Assembly: GCF_002101335.1 (NCBI RefSeq)
Contig: NZ_CP020773.1
Location: forward strand, 1,488,001-1,552,000
Source of the DNA: Staphylococcus lutrae
GTDB taxonomy: Bacteria; Bacillota; Bacilli; Staphylococcales; Staphylococcaceae
DNA length: 64,000 bases
Reading direction: 5' to 3'
The notes under the pieces were generated by a model. That model searched no databases. It saw only the letters and a list, made by a program, of their open reading frames with translations, and was not told the DNA's origin. The first letter of the stretch is position 1. The number at the start of each line of letters is the position of its first letter. Positions 31,541-39,925 of the stretch are shown here, one piece after another. The translations under genes were made by a program, and so were the position numbers.

Positions 31541-32953
31541 TTATTGGAAATCATTTGAAGTAAAGCAACGAATCAGTTGGGCAATGTGTTGATCAAGTTC
31601 ACATATCGGAATGCCTCCAAATCCTAGCACAAATCGAGGGGGTTGGACTTGCTTGTTGTGATAAAGATAATGAGAAAGTGGTTTCATATCTATTTCAAAG
31701 TGTGTCAGGCGCTCCAAACAAGTTTTTTCACTCCAACCATTTTTTATCGTAATGATAAAGTGCATCCCCGTTTTTTCACCGGAAACGTCAAAAACATGTG
31801 GATAGCGCATCAGTTGTGTGAGAATGATATCCCGTTTTTGACGGTAAATTTTACGCATTCGATTTAAATGCCTTTCAAACTGATTGGTCTCCATAAATCG
31901 TGCCACCATATATTGCGTATGGCGGGGAACGGTCCCCCCTTCGATATGAGTGGTGCGTTGATAGAGTGATAACAGTGGTTTGGGTAACACCGCATAAGCA
32001 ATTCGAATCGTTGGTGAAATCGATTTTGAAAAGGTGCTTACATAAATGACACGACCCGCTTGATCTAAGCTTTGAAGTGCAGGAATGGGCTTACCTTCAT
32101 AGCGGAATTCTGAATCATAATCATCCTCAATGATAAAACGGTGGGGCTGTGCAGTCGCCCATTTTAAAAGGCGCATCCGGTTTTTTAAATGCATGGTCAC
32201 ACCTGTTGGGAATTGATGACTGGGTGTAATGTACACGATATGATGGGATTGATGTGACGTATCTTCAATGACAATGCCCTCTTTTTCGACTGGAATGAAG
32301 TGATAAGGAATATGCTTACGTTTGAGCACTTGATGGACTTGAGGATAAATCGGGTCTTCTAAAATAAACTTTTTCGTGTCGGGCAATAAGTCTGTAATCA
32401 TTGATAATAATTGTTCAGTAGATGAAGCAACGATGACTTGTTCAGGCGTTGACTGTACCCCACGACTGTGAAATAAATAATGACTAATTTGCGTTCTTAA
32501 TGCAAGATCCCCCTGTTTATGACCCGGTTCAATCAGGTGAAATTGTAATTCTTCAAATGCTTCTTTCGCATACTTCCGAAATTGCTCGAAAGGGAAATGA
32601 TGTTGATCAATGGTCCCTAATTTAAACGCGTAAGTTAAATTTGGAAAAGGAGGGTGAACTTGGGAAAGACTTTCCAACTCTACCGATTGCGTAAAAGGAA
32701 GCGTGTCGATATCACTGACGAAAAATCCAGATTTAGCACGACTATAGATATAGCCTTCATCCACCAGTTGTGCGTATGCACTTTCAACGGTCGTTTGACT
32801 GACTGATAAATATTGGCTCAGTTGCCGTTTAGAGGGGAGTTTTTCACCTTCATGCATCTGTCCTTTAATAATACTTTGTTTAATATTTTCATATAACTGA
32901 AGATAAATAGGTTGGGCGAGTGATTTATCAATATGAAACATTAACATTTCCAT
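31541..32953 (-). CDS. pdxR: MocR/GabR-type regulator PdxR
   Basis: Chimeric regulator of 470 residues. A GntR winged helix (about 1-75; KLPSKRQLSQYLSVSQTTVE) is fused to an aminotransferase-like domain that senses pyridoxal phosphate, with the PLP-lysine region STFSKSISPTIRIAY and the DDYDSEFRYEGKP block. It is divergent from pdxST, the normal place of PdxR, which activates them when PLP is low and represses itself. Several in-frame ATGs lie together; I chose 32953, six bases after GGAG. An upstream TTG (32965) or the ATG at 32947 are alternatives. Confidence 0.88.
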   Translation of the reverse strand: MEMLMFHIDKSLAQPIYLQLYENIKQSIIKGQMHEGEKLPSKRQLSQYLSVSQTTVESAYAQLVDEGYIYSRAKSGFFVSDIDTLPFTQSVELESLSQVHPPFPNLTYAFKLGTIDQHHFPFEQFRKYAKEAFEELQFHLIEPGHKQGDLALRTQISHYLFHSRGVQSTPEQVIVASSTEQLLSMITDLLPDTKKFILEDPIYPQVHQVLKRKHIPYHFIPVEKEGIVIEDTSHQSHHIVYITPSHQFPTGVTMHLKNRMRLLKWATAQPHRFIIEDDYDSEFRYEGKPIPALQSLDQAGRVIYVSTFSKSISPTIRIAYAVLPKPLLSLYQRTTHIEGGTVPRHTQYMVARFMETNQFERHLNRMRKIYRQKRDIILTQLMRYPHVFDVSGEKTGMHFIITIKNGWSEKTCLERLTHFEIDMKPLSHYLYHNKQVQPPRFVLGFGGIPICELDQHIAQLIRCFTSNDFQ

Positions 32954-33061
32954 AGGCATCTCCAATCTGACCAGGTTAGTTTTTGTAATTCTGACACTTT
33001 AAGCGGTTCAGATAATAGTATAAGCTACATGTGTAAATAATAAAAGGGAGTGAAAACACCT
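32954..33061. promoter_or_regulatory. pdxR-pdxS divergent control region with candidate PdxR sites
   Basis: ATCTGACC (32965-32972), TTCTGACA (32989-32996) and the inverted GGTTCAGAT (33005-33013) resemble one another and lie where a dimeric MocR regulator would bind. TATAAG/TAGTAT follows for pdxS, and AAAGGGAGTG is its ribosome site. The assignment is inference from position and repetition. Confidence 0.5.
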
Positions 33062-33949
33062 ATGTCAAAACAAATCGGTTCAGAACGTGTTAAACGAGGT
33101 ATGGCAGAAATGCAAAAAGGTGGCGTCATCATGGATGTCGTCAACGCAGAACAAGCCAAAATTGCAGAAGAAGCAGGGGCAGTCGCTGTCATGGCGCTTG
33201 AGCGTGTACCATCAGATATTCGTGCGGCTGGAGGTGTGGCGCGTGCATGTAACCCTTCAATTGTAGAAGAAGTGATGAACGCGGTCTCTATTCCAGTTAT
33301 GGCAAAATGTCGTATTGGTCATATTACAGAAGCAAGAGTATTAGAAGCGATGGGCGTGGACTACATTGACGAATCAGAAGTCCTTACGCCTGCAGATGAA
33401 GTGTTCCATTTGAAGAAAAGCGATTATACAGTTCCGTTTGTATGTGGCTGTCGTAATCTAGGTGAAGCCGCGCGTCGTATTGGCGAAGGTGCTGCAATGT
33501 TACGGACGAAAGGTGAGCCAGGAACAGGAAATATCGTTGAAGCGGTACGTCATATGCGCCAAGTCAATCAAGAAGTGAAGCGCATCACAGTCATGAGTGA
33601 TGATGAATTAATGACTGAAGCGAAAAACCTAGGTGCACCTTATGAGATTTTAAAAGATATTAAAGCACATGGCCGACTACCAGTTGTAAACTTTGCGGCT
33701 GGAGGCGTGGCAACACCACAAGATGCGGCTTTAATGATGGAATTAGGTGCTGACGGCGTTTTCGTTGGGTCAGGAATTTTCAAATCAGAAGACCCTGAAA
33801 TGTTTGCAAAAGCAATTGTTCAAGCGACAACACATTATCAAGATTACAAATTGATCGGTGAATTAGCGAAAAAATTAGGTACGGCAATGAAAGGATTAGA
33901 TATCCAGAAATTGTCATTAGAAGAACGCATGCAAGAGCGTGGTTGGTAA
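33062..33949 (+). CDS. pdxS: Pyridoxal 5'-phosphate synthase, PdxS subunit
   Basis: Makes PLP from ribose 5-phosphate, glyceraldehyde 3-phosphate and ammonia supplied by PdxT. The 295-residue barrel has [13 protein letters not shown], the first catalytic Lys in [10 protein letters not shown], and the second in [12 protein letters not shown]. The start is the ATG at 33062, 12 bases after AAAGGGAG, and it aligns with S. aureus; an in-frame GTG at 33050 lies within the ribosome site. One base separates it from pdxT. Confidence 0.97.
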   Translation: MSKQIGSERVKRGMAEMQKGGVIMDVVNAEQAKIAEEAGAVAVMALERVPSDIRAAGGVARACNPSIVEEVMNAVSIPVMAKCRIGHITEARVLEAMGVDYIDESEVLTPADEVFHLKKSDYTVPFVCGCRNLGEAARRIGEGAAMLRTKGEPGTGNIVEAVRHMRQVNQEVKRITVMSDDELMTEAKNLGAPYEILKDIKAHGRLPVVNFAAGGVATPQDAALMMELGADGVFVGSGIFKSEDPEMFAKAIVQATTHYQDYKLIGELAKKLGTAMKGLDIQKLSLEERMQERGW

Positions 33950-33950
33950 G

Positions 33951-34511
33951 ATGAAAATTGGTGTTTTAGCATTACAAGGTGCAGTTCGTGAACATCTTCG
34001 TCATATTGAATTGGCAGGTCATGAAGGAATTCCTGTAAAAAAAGTAGAACAACTCGAAGAAATTGATGGATTGATTATTCCAGGAGGAGAATCGACGACT
34101 TTGCGCCGTTTAATGAACCTATACGGCTTTAAAGCGGCATTACGTGAATCATCACTCCCGATGTTTGGAACATGTGCAGGTCTCATTGTCCTTGCGAAAG
34201 ATATTGTTGGAGAAGAAGGTTATCTTCAAAAACTAGATATCACCGTAGAGCGAAATTCATTCGGTCGTCAAGTGGATAGTTTTGAAGCTGAACTCGATAT
34301 CAAAGGTATAGACCAACCTATTGAAGGTGTATTTATTCGTGCCCCTCATATCCAATCGGTTGAATCTGCAGTTGAAATACTTGGAGAAATTGATGGAAAA
34401 ATCATCGCTGTACAACAAGGCCGTTATTTAGGTGTCTCTTTCCACCCTGAATTAACAGATGATTATCGTATCACACAATATTTTATTGAGCACGTCATGA
34501 CACACGCATAA
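33951..34511 (+). CDS. pdxT: Pyridoxal 5'-phosphate synthase, PdxT glutaminase subunit
   Basis: Glutamine amidotransferase of 186 residues that feeds ammonia to PdxS. Class I triad is visible: C75 in [10 protein letters not shown], and His and Glu in FHPEL near residue 170. [11 protein letters not shown] is the oxyanion loop. The ATG is directly after the pdxS stop (TAAGATG). It is the last B6 gene; a long hairpin follows and then the CRISPR leader. Confidence 0.97.
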   Translation: MKIGVLALQGAVREHLRHIELAGHEGIPVKKVEQLEEIDGLIIPGGESTTLRRLMNLYGFKAALRESSLPMFGTCAGLIVLAKDIVGEEGYLQKLDITVERNSFGRQVDSFEAELDIKGIDQPIEGVFIRAPHIQSVESAVEILGEIDGKIIAVQQGRYLGVSFHPELTDDYRITQYFIEHVMTHA

Positions 34512-34516
34512 AGATA

Positions 34517-34586
34517 AAACATGCCGATGATGTAAGGAATCACGCCACTTCAACATTAGTGATTCAGTACGGAGGCATGTTTTTTT
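34517..34586 (+). terminator. Terminator of pdxST
   Basis: AAACATGCC pairs with GGCATGTTT across an inner AATCAC/GTGATT stem, ending in seven T. It isolates the CRISPR array from pdxST transcription. Confidence 0.85.
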
Positions 34587-34664
34587 GATTACAACCTATA
34601 ATTTATTGTGCACTTTTAAAAATGAGTGGCAATGTGAATGGAATATAGTATAATGTATCTAGAG
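34587..34664 (+). promoter_or_regulatory. CRISPR leader with promoter
   Basis: AT-rich 78 bases before the first repeat. GTGGCA (34626-34631), 17 bases, TATAAT (34649-34654) would start the pre-crRNA at about 34661, right at the first repeat. The leader ends TCTAGAG, comparable in place to the leader-end motif that anchors Cas1-Cas2 in type II-A systems. It lies at the end opposite the decayed repeat, so new spacers should enter here. Confidence 0.7.
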
Positions 34665-35229
34665 GTTTTAGTACTCTGTTATTTTAGGTATAAGTGATAC
34701 TCAGCTTGTGCATCTTCTTTTAATTGTTTAGTTTTAGTACTCTGTTATTTTAGGTATAAGTGATACATTCGTTATCATTCGGAAAGATAAAACCGAGTTT
34801 TAGTACTCTGTTATTTTAGGTATAAGTGATACAAAAAAGTTTTATCAATCCGCAGCTTAGTTGTTTTAGTACTCTGTTATTTTAGGTATAAGTGATACAC
34901 AAAGTGTATGCACTGTGCTATACTTAATGTTTTAGTACTCTGTTATTTTAGGTATAAGTGATACAGGAGTTAGAGAATACTTTCGACAACTGGCGTTTTA
35001 GTACTCTGTTATTTTAGGTATAAGTGATACACTCCACGCACCTGAGGGGCTTTCGTCTCTGTTTTAGTACTCTGTTATTTTAGGTATAAGTGATACATAG
35101 TGATGTTGGCGAGCCTAAATTAATTTGTTTTAGTACTCTGTTATTTTAGGTATAAGTGATACAATAATCAAAACTCGATAAAAAAACTTTAAAGTTTTAG
35201 TACTCTTTTATTTTAGGTATAAATGATAC
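34665..35229 (+). CRISPR. Type II-A CRISPR array: 9 repeats, 8 spacers
   Basis: The 36-base repeat starts GTTTTAGTACTCTG and ends GGTATAAGTGATAC, close to the S. aureus Cas9 repeat. Repeats begin at 34665, 34731, 34797, 34863, 34929, 34995, 35061, 35127 and 35194. Repeats 1-8 are identical. Repeat 9 has two changes (G to T at position 14, G to A at position 30), marking the old end. Spacers 1-7 are 30 bases and spacer 8 is 31. All spacers differ. Repeat orientation means crRNAs are read from the + strand, as are tracrRNA and the cas genes. Confidence 0.98.
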
Positions 35230-35236
35230 ATGAATG

Positions 35237-35273
35237 GTTTTAATATAATGACGATTTGAACCGTGAGTGATAC
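35237..35273 (+). repeat. Possible decayed tenth CRISPR repeat
   Basis: 37 bases that start GTTTTA and end AGTGATAC, matching both ends of the repeat but not the middle, seven bases after repeat 9. It may be a worn-out repeat left after a spacer deletion, or coincidence. Confidence 0.3.
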
Positions 35274-35304
35274 GTTGAGGGGCTTCCTTAATTATCAAAA
35301 TCGG

Positions 35305-35349
35305 TTTTTGAACTATGTTGTTTCTGATGTGTGAAACAATGTTCAAAAA
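35305..35349. repeat. Long inverted repeat before the tracrRNA promoter
   Basis: TTTTTGAAC (35305-35313) and TTGTTTC (35318-35324) pair with GAAACAA (35333-35339) and GTTCAAAAA (35341-35349): 16 pairs with small bulges around an 8-base loop. It has no T run on the + strand and ends five bases before the tracrRNA -35 box. It could be a regulator site or an array 3'-end structure. Confidence 0.6.
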
Positions 35350-35353
35350 AGGC

Positions 35354-35381
35354 TTGCCATACACTTAATATGTGGTACAAT
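35354..35381 (+). promoter_or_regulatory. tracrRNA promoter
   Basis: TTGCCA (35354-35359), 16-base spacer, extended -10 TGGTACAAT (TACAAT at 35376-35381). Start expected near 35388. Confidence 0.75.
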
Positions 35382-35387
35382 ATAATT

Positions 35388-35483
35388 GTGAGTACTGAAG
35401 TGTACTTATACCTAAAATGACAGAACCTACTAAAACAAGACAATATGTCGTGTTTATCCCGCTAATCTATTAGTGGGATTTTT
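35388..35483 (+). ncRNA. tracrRNA
   Basis: About 95 bases. The anti-repeat (35400-35436) pairs with the CRISPR repeat: 8 bp at ACTAAAAC, an internal bulge, then 18 bp including one G-U pair. It is followed by a small stem GAC-AATAT-GTC and a terminator stem CCCGCTAAT/ATTAGTGGG with five T. The layout equals that of S. aureus Cas9 tracrRNA, and the stems show paired changes against it. It is transcribed toward cas9 and ends about 50 bases before it. Confidence 0.92.
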
Positions 35484-35533
35484 CTATATCAAATGTGAGC
35501 GGAGTAGGTTTGGATGAAATGGGAGGGACATGT

Positions 35534-38500
35534 ATGCGTAATAGTTATATATTGGGTCTGGATATCGGTATTACTTCTGTTGGTTATGGCATCATTGATC
35601 GTGTCACAAGAGAGGTTATCGATGCAGGTGTCCGTTTATTTCCAGAGGCCAATGTTGAAAATAATGAAGGACGAAGAAGCAAAAGAGGGGCGCGTCGTTT
35701 AAAAAGAAGACGAATTCATCGCTTAAATCGAATCAAACAATTGCTTAAAAATGCTGGATTGTTAGAAGGCGACGTACTTCCTAAAAGTACGAATCCTTAT
35801 GAGATTAGAGTGAGAGGTTTGCGTTCACCATTGACTAAAGATGAATTGGTAATTGCATTGTTACATATCGCTAAAAGAAGAGGTATTCACAACATCAATA
35901 TTGTAGGTGATGATGAAGAAACGGATAGTACTTTATCTACAACAGCGCAGTTAAAGAAAAATGAGAAAGCATTAAAAGGTCAATTTGTATGTGAACTTCA
36001 ATTAGACAGATTAGCGAACGCGCATCAAGTTCGAGGAGAGAAAAATAGATTTAAAACGGAAGATATTGTTAAAGAGGTACGTGCATTACTCCAACAACAA
36101 CAAAATTTTCACAATATTGACAATTCATTCGTTGAGCAATACATAGCGTTACTTGAAAGTCGACGTACTTATTATGAAGGTCCGGGTGAAGGGAGCCCGT
36201 ATGGATGGGATGGAGATATTAAGAAATGGTACGAAATGTTGATGGGGTATTGTACATATTTCCCAGAAGAATTGAGAAGTGTGAAGTACGCTTACACTGC
36301 AGATTTATTCAATGCGTTGAATGATTTGAATAACTTAGTGATTACACGAGATGACAATTCAAAATTAACTTATGCTGAAAAATATCACATCATAGAGAAT
36401 GTGTTTAAGCAAAAAAAGGTGCCGACATTAAAACAAATTGCTAAAGAAATCGGTGTCAATGAAAGCGATATCAAAGGTTATCGAATCAATAAATCAGAAA
36501 AGCCGCTGTTCACATCGTTTAAGTTGTATCATGATTTAAAGTCGGTGTTCAGTGATCCAACGAAGCTTGAAGATATCGATTTACTTGATCGTATTGCTGT
36601 CGTTTTAACGATGTATCAAGATGCAGAGAGTATGAAAGCGGCATTGAATACATTTCCAGAAGTGTTTTCAGAAGCAGAAAAAGAGAAACTGAGTGCGTTA
36701 ACGGGTTATGCCGGCACACATCGATTATCGTTAAAGTGTATGAATTTGTTAATTCCTGATTTATGGCAAACGTCATTAAATCAAATGGAATTGTTTGTGA
36801 AGCTCAACCTCAAACCTCAAAAACTAGATTTGTCTCAATGTCATCAAATTCCAACGCAACTTGTCGATGAATTTATTTTATCTCCTGTTGTTAAACGTGC
36901 ATTTACACAATCCATCAAGGTTATCAACGCAATTATCCAAAAGTATGGCTTGCCTGATGATATTATTATAGAGTTAGCAAGAGAAAAAAATAGTGCGGAT
37001 AAACGAAAGTTTTTAAATCAATTACAGAAAAAGAATGAAAAGGCGCGACATGAAATCAATACATTAGTCGCGCAGTATGGTCAACCGAATGCCAAGCGTT
37101 TAGTAGAGAAAATTACGCTTCATCAACAACAAGAAGGGAAATGTTTATATTCGCTTAAAGACATTCCTTTAGAACAATTGCTCAAGCAACCTTATTTATA
37201 CGAAGTGGATCATATCATTCCGCGTTCCGTCTCGTTTGATAATTCTATGCAGAATAAAGTTTTAGTATTGGCTGAAGAAAACGCCAAAAAAGGGAACCAA
37301 ACGCCATACCAATATTTGAATTCGAGAGAGGCTTCGATGACTTATCCGGAATTCAAACAACATATTTTAAACTTGAGTAAGGCTAAAGATCGAATCTCTA
37401 AAAAGAAAAGAAATTATTTATTAGAAGAAAGAGATATTAATAAATTTGATGTTCAAAAAGACTTTATCAATAGAAACTTAGTGGATACAAGATATGCGAC
37501 ACGTGAGTTAGCTTCATTGTTAAAAGCATATTTTAAAACGCATGAATTACCTGTAAAGGTGAAAACGATTAATGGTGGATTTACGCATTATTTAAGAAAA
37601 GTGTGGAAGTTTGATAAAGATCGAAACAAAGGATATAAACATCATGCTGAGGATGCTTTGATTATTGCAAATGCTGATTTTCTATTTAAAAATCAAACTT
37701 TAAATAAAATCGAAGCGATACTGAATGAACCTGGACGTGAAGTGGAATCTGATACTGTCAAAGTGCAGAGTGAAGATAATTATCAAGACTTGTTTGAAAA
37801 TACGAAAAAAGCGTTTGCTATTAAAAACTTTAAAGACTTTAAGTTCTCTCATCGCGTCGATCAGAAACCTAATCGACAATTAGTGAATGACACCCTTTAT
37901 TCGACACGCGAAGTGAATGAAGATTTGTACGTCGTTCAAACATTAAAAGATATATATAGTAAAGACAATAAAGATGTTAAACGCTTGTTTGATAAACAAC
38001 CAGAAAAGTTTTTAATGTTTCAACATGACCCGGAAACATTTAAGAAATTTGAACTCGCAATGAAACAATATGCAGAAGAGAAAAATCCATTAGCGCGTTA
38101 TTATGAAGAACAAGGGTATATCACAAAATATGCCAAAAAAGGAGATGGCCCACCTGTTAAAAGTTTGAAGTATATCGGAAAAAAAGTTGGAAAGCATTTA
38201 GATGTAACGGGTGATTACGAGGATTCGAATCGAAAGTTAGTTAAACTGTCGTTGAAGTCGTTTCGCTTTGATATATACCATACAGATAAAGGATATAAAA
38301 TGGTTCCTATTACTTATTTAGATGTACAAAAGAAAGAAAAATATTATTATATCCCAACAGAAAAGTATGAGGCGCTTAAACAGGAAAAAGGCATCAATCA
38401 AAACGCTCAATTTATAGGATCGTTTTATTATAATGACCTCATTGAATTTGATGGAGAACTTTATCGTGTTATCGGAATCAATAATGGAGATAAAAACTTA

Positions 38501-38698
38501 GTTGAATTGGATATGGTGGATATCAGATATAAAGAATACTGTGAGCTCAATAGTATTACGACGACACCAAGGATTGTTAAAACCATTAGTCCTAAGACGC
38601 AATCCATTGAAAAATATACGACAGATATTTTAGGAAATTTGTATAAGGCACAACCTGGCAAAAAGCCACAATTCATTTTTAATAAGGATGAAGACTAA
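35534..38698 (+). CDS. cas9: Compact type II-A Cas9 nuclease (SaCas9-like)
   Basis: RNA-guided DNA nuclease of 1054 residues (S. aureus Cas9 has 1053), similar along its whole length. RuvC-I has D10 in LGLDIGITSVGYG; the Arg-rich bridge helix is at about 41-73; REC spans about 74-428. RuvC-II has E480 (IIIELAREKN); HNH has D559-H560 and N583; RuvC-III has H704 and D707 in HHAEDALIIAN. WED and PAM-interacting domains follow. N983, N984, E991 and R1013 match SaCas9 PAM residues N985, N986, E993 and R1015, but R991 is Leu (L989). The ATG follows GGGAGG; an upstream GTG (35495) lacks a site. The stop overlaps cas1. Confidence 0.98.
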   Translation: MRNSYILGLDIGITSVGYGIIDRVTREVIDAGVRLFPEANVENNEGRRSKRGARRLKRRRIHRLNRIKQLLKNAGLLEGDVLPKSTNPYEIRVRGLRSPLTKDELVIALLHIAKRRGIHNINIVGDDEETDSTLSTTAQLKKNEKALKGQFVCELQLDRLANAHQVRGEKNRFKTEDIVKEVRALLQQQQNFHNIDNSFVEQYIALLESRRTYYEGPGEGSPYGWDGDIKKWYEMLMGYCTYFPEELRSVKYAYTADLFNALNDLNNLVITRDDNSKLTYAEKYHIIENVFKQKKVPTLKQIAKEIGVNESDIKGYRINKSEKPLFTSFKLYHDLKSVFSDPTKLEDIDLLDRIAVVLTMYQDAESMKAALNTFPEVFSEAEKEKLSALTGYAGTHRLSLKCMNLLIPDLWQTSLNQMELFVKLNLKPQKLDLSQCHQIPTQLVDEFILSPVVKRAFTQSIKVINAIIQKYGLPDDIIIELAREKNSADKRKFLNQLQKKNEKARHEINTLVAQYGQPNAKRLVEKITLHQQQEGKCLYSLKDIPLEQLLKQPYLYEVDHIIPRSVSFDNSMQNKVLVLAEENAKKGNQTPYQYLNSREASMTYPEFKQHILNLSKAKDRISKKKRNYLLEERDINKFDVQKDFINRNLVDTRYATRELASLLKAYFKTHELPVKVKTINGGFTHYLRKVWKFDKDRNKGYKHHAEDALIIANADFLFKNQTLNKIEAILNEPGREVESDTVKVQSEDNYQDLFENTKKAFAIKNFKDFKFSHRVDQKPNRQLVNDTLYSTREVNEDLYVVQTLKDIYSKDNKDVKRLFDKQPEKFLMFQHDPETFKKFELAMKQYAEEKNPLARYYEEQGYITKYAKKGDGPPVKSLKYIGKKVGKHLDVTGDYEDSNRKLVKLSLKSFRFDIYHTDKGYKMVPITYLDVQKKEKYYYIPTEKYEALKQEKGINQNAQFIGSFYYNDLIEFDGELYRVIGINNGDKNLVELDMVDIRYKEYCELNSITTTPRIVKTISPKTQSIEKYTTDILGNLYKAQPGKKPQFIFNKDED

Positions 38699-39600
38699 TG
38701 GCATGGAGAATTGTATATGTAGCAGAGGTGAATCGACTTTCCCTTAACCTAAACAGTCTTAAAATTGTAAAAGGAGATGACGAATATAAAATTCCTTTAA
38801 ATGATATTTTTGCAATCGTGATAGAAGATTTAACTGTTTCAATTACGGCACGTTTATTAGTTGAGCTCTCAGATTATAATATCCTTGTTATCTTTTGTAA
38901 TCAAAAACATTTACCAGAATGTGTGATGCAGCCTGTGTCTGGCCATTATAGGCAGTATAACCAAACCCGTGCACAACTTTCTTGGGATCATGCGAGAAAA
39001 GAAGAATTATGGAAATGGATTGTGAAGAAAAAAATCAACAATCAAATAGAATGCATGAAACATTGTCAAATTGATAATGAAAGAATTGAAAAGATGTATG
39101 AATTGTATCGCTCTGTACAAATTTTTGATAAAAACAATATTGAAGGGCAAGCAGCAAAATATTATTTTAATAGTTTTTTTACGAATTTCAACCGAGATAA
39201 TGAGGATTTGCTTGAAAATGCAGTCTTAAACTATGGTTATGCTATTTTAAATGCTGCGATAGGAAGAACCTTAGTTGCAAAAGGTTTAATCCCTTCATTA
39301 GGCATACATCATATCGGTGGGCGTAATCATTTTAATCTTGCCTCTGATTTGATTGAACCTTTTCGACCATTAGTTGATTTGTACTTAATGAAATATCCGC
39401 CTGAATCGTTTATGACGAAAGAATATCGTGTCAAGTTAGTGAATCTTTTACATGCAAGGGTTGAGATTGATGGGAAGATGCAAACGGTCATAAGAGCTAT
39501 TGAATTGATGATTCAATCTGTCATTGATTATTTTCGAGAAGGACAAACATCCTTATTAATGTTTCCAAATCTTGCTAAATACGCTTTTTATGAGTTATAG
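38698..39600 (+). CDS. cas1: CRISPR integrase Cas1 (type II-A)
   Basis: Integrase subunit that inserts new spacers with Cas2. It has 300 residues. Metal-binding residues E149 (DKNNIEGQAAKYYF), H205 (LGIHHIGGRNHFNL) and E220 (SDLIEPFRP) are all present. The start is coupled to the cas9 stop (TAATG, one shared base) and the end overlaps cas2 by 11 bases, so the operon is translated as a chain. No damage seen. Confidence 0.97.
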   Translation: MAWRIVYVAEVNRLSLNLNSLKIVKGDDEYKIPLNDIFAIVIEDLTVSITARLLVELSDYNILVIFCNQKHLPECVMQPVSGHYRQYNQTRAQLSWDHARKEELWKWIVKKKINNQIECMKHCQIDNERIEKMYELYRSVQIFDKNNIEGQAAKYYFNSFFTNFNRDNEDLLENAVLNYGYAILNAAIGRTLVAKGLIPSLGIHHIGGRNHFNLASDLIEPFRPLVDLYLMKYPPESFMTKEYRVKLVNLLHARVEIDGKMQTVIRAIELMIQSVIDYFREGQTSLLMFPNLAKYAFYEL

Positions 39601-39913
39601 ATTTATGCGAGTCATCTTAATGTTTGACCTACCTGTTGAAACGAAGCAACAAAGAAGGATATATAGTAAGTTTAGGAAACGGCTACTCGAAAATGGATTT
39701 CTAATGATGCAATATTCAATCTATGTCAAAAGTGTCATCAATCGTGATGCAGCGACACTAAGTGTCAATCAGATTAAACAGTTTTTACCAAGAGAAGGCC
39801 ATGTCCGTGCATTAATGATTACAGAGAAGCAATATGAAAAAATGCAAATTTTACTTGGAGAAGAAGATAAAAATAGTGTGATTTTAGGGGAAAATCGAAC
39901 AATATTATTTTAG
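39590..39913 (+). CDS. cas2: CRISPR adaptation protein Cas2
   Basis: Structural partner of Cas1, 107 residues. It begins MSYRFMRVILMFDLPVETKQ, with D13 at the usual place in the ferredoxin-like fold. I chose the ATG at 39590, which gives the MSYR start typical of type II-A Cas2 and overlaps cas1 by 11 bases. An upstream ATG at 39572 would add six residues. csn2 starts 12 bases after the stop. Confidence 0.96.
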   Translation: MSYRFMRVILMFDLPVETKQQRRIYSKFRKRLLENGFLMMQYSIYVKSVINRDAATLSVNQIKQFLPREGHVRALMITEKQYEKMQILLGEEDKNSVILGENRTILF

Positions 39914-39925
39914 AGGTTATTTGAA

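Noticed and set aside
35495..35533. Upstream GTG start for Cas9 giving 13 more residues
   Set aside because: No ribosome site precedes it, whereas GGGAGG is correctly placed before the ATG at 35534, which also matches the SaCas9 N-terminus.
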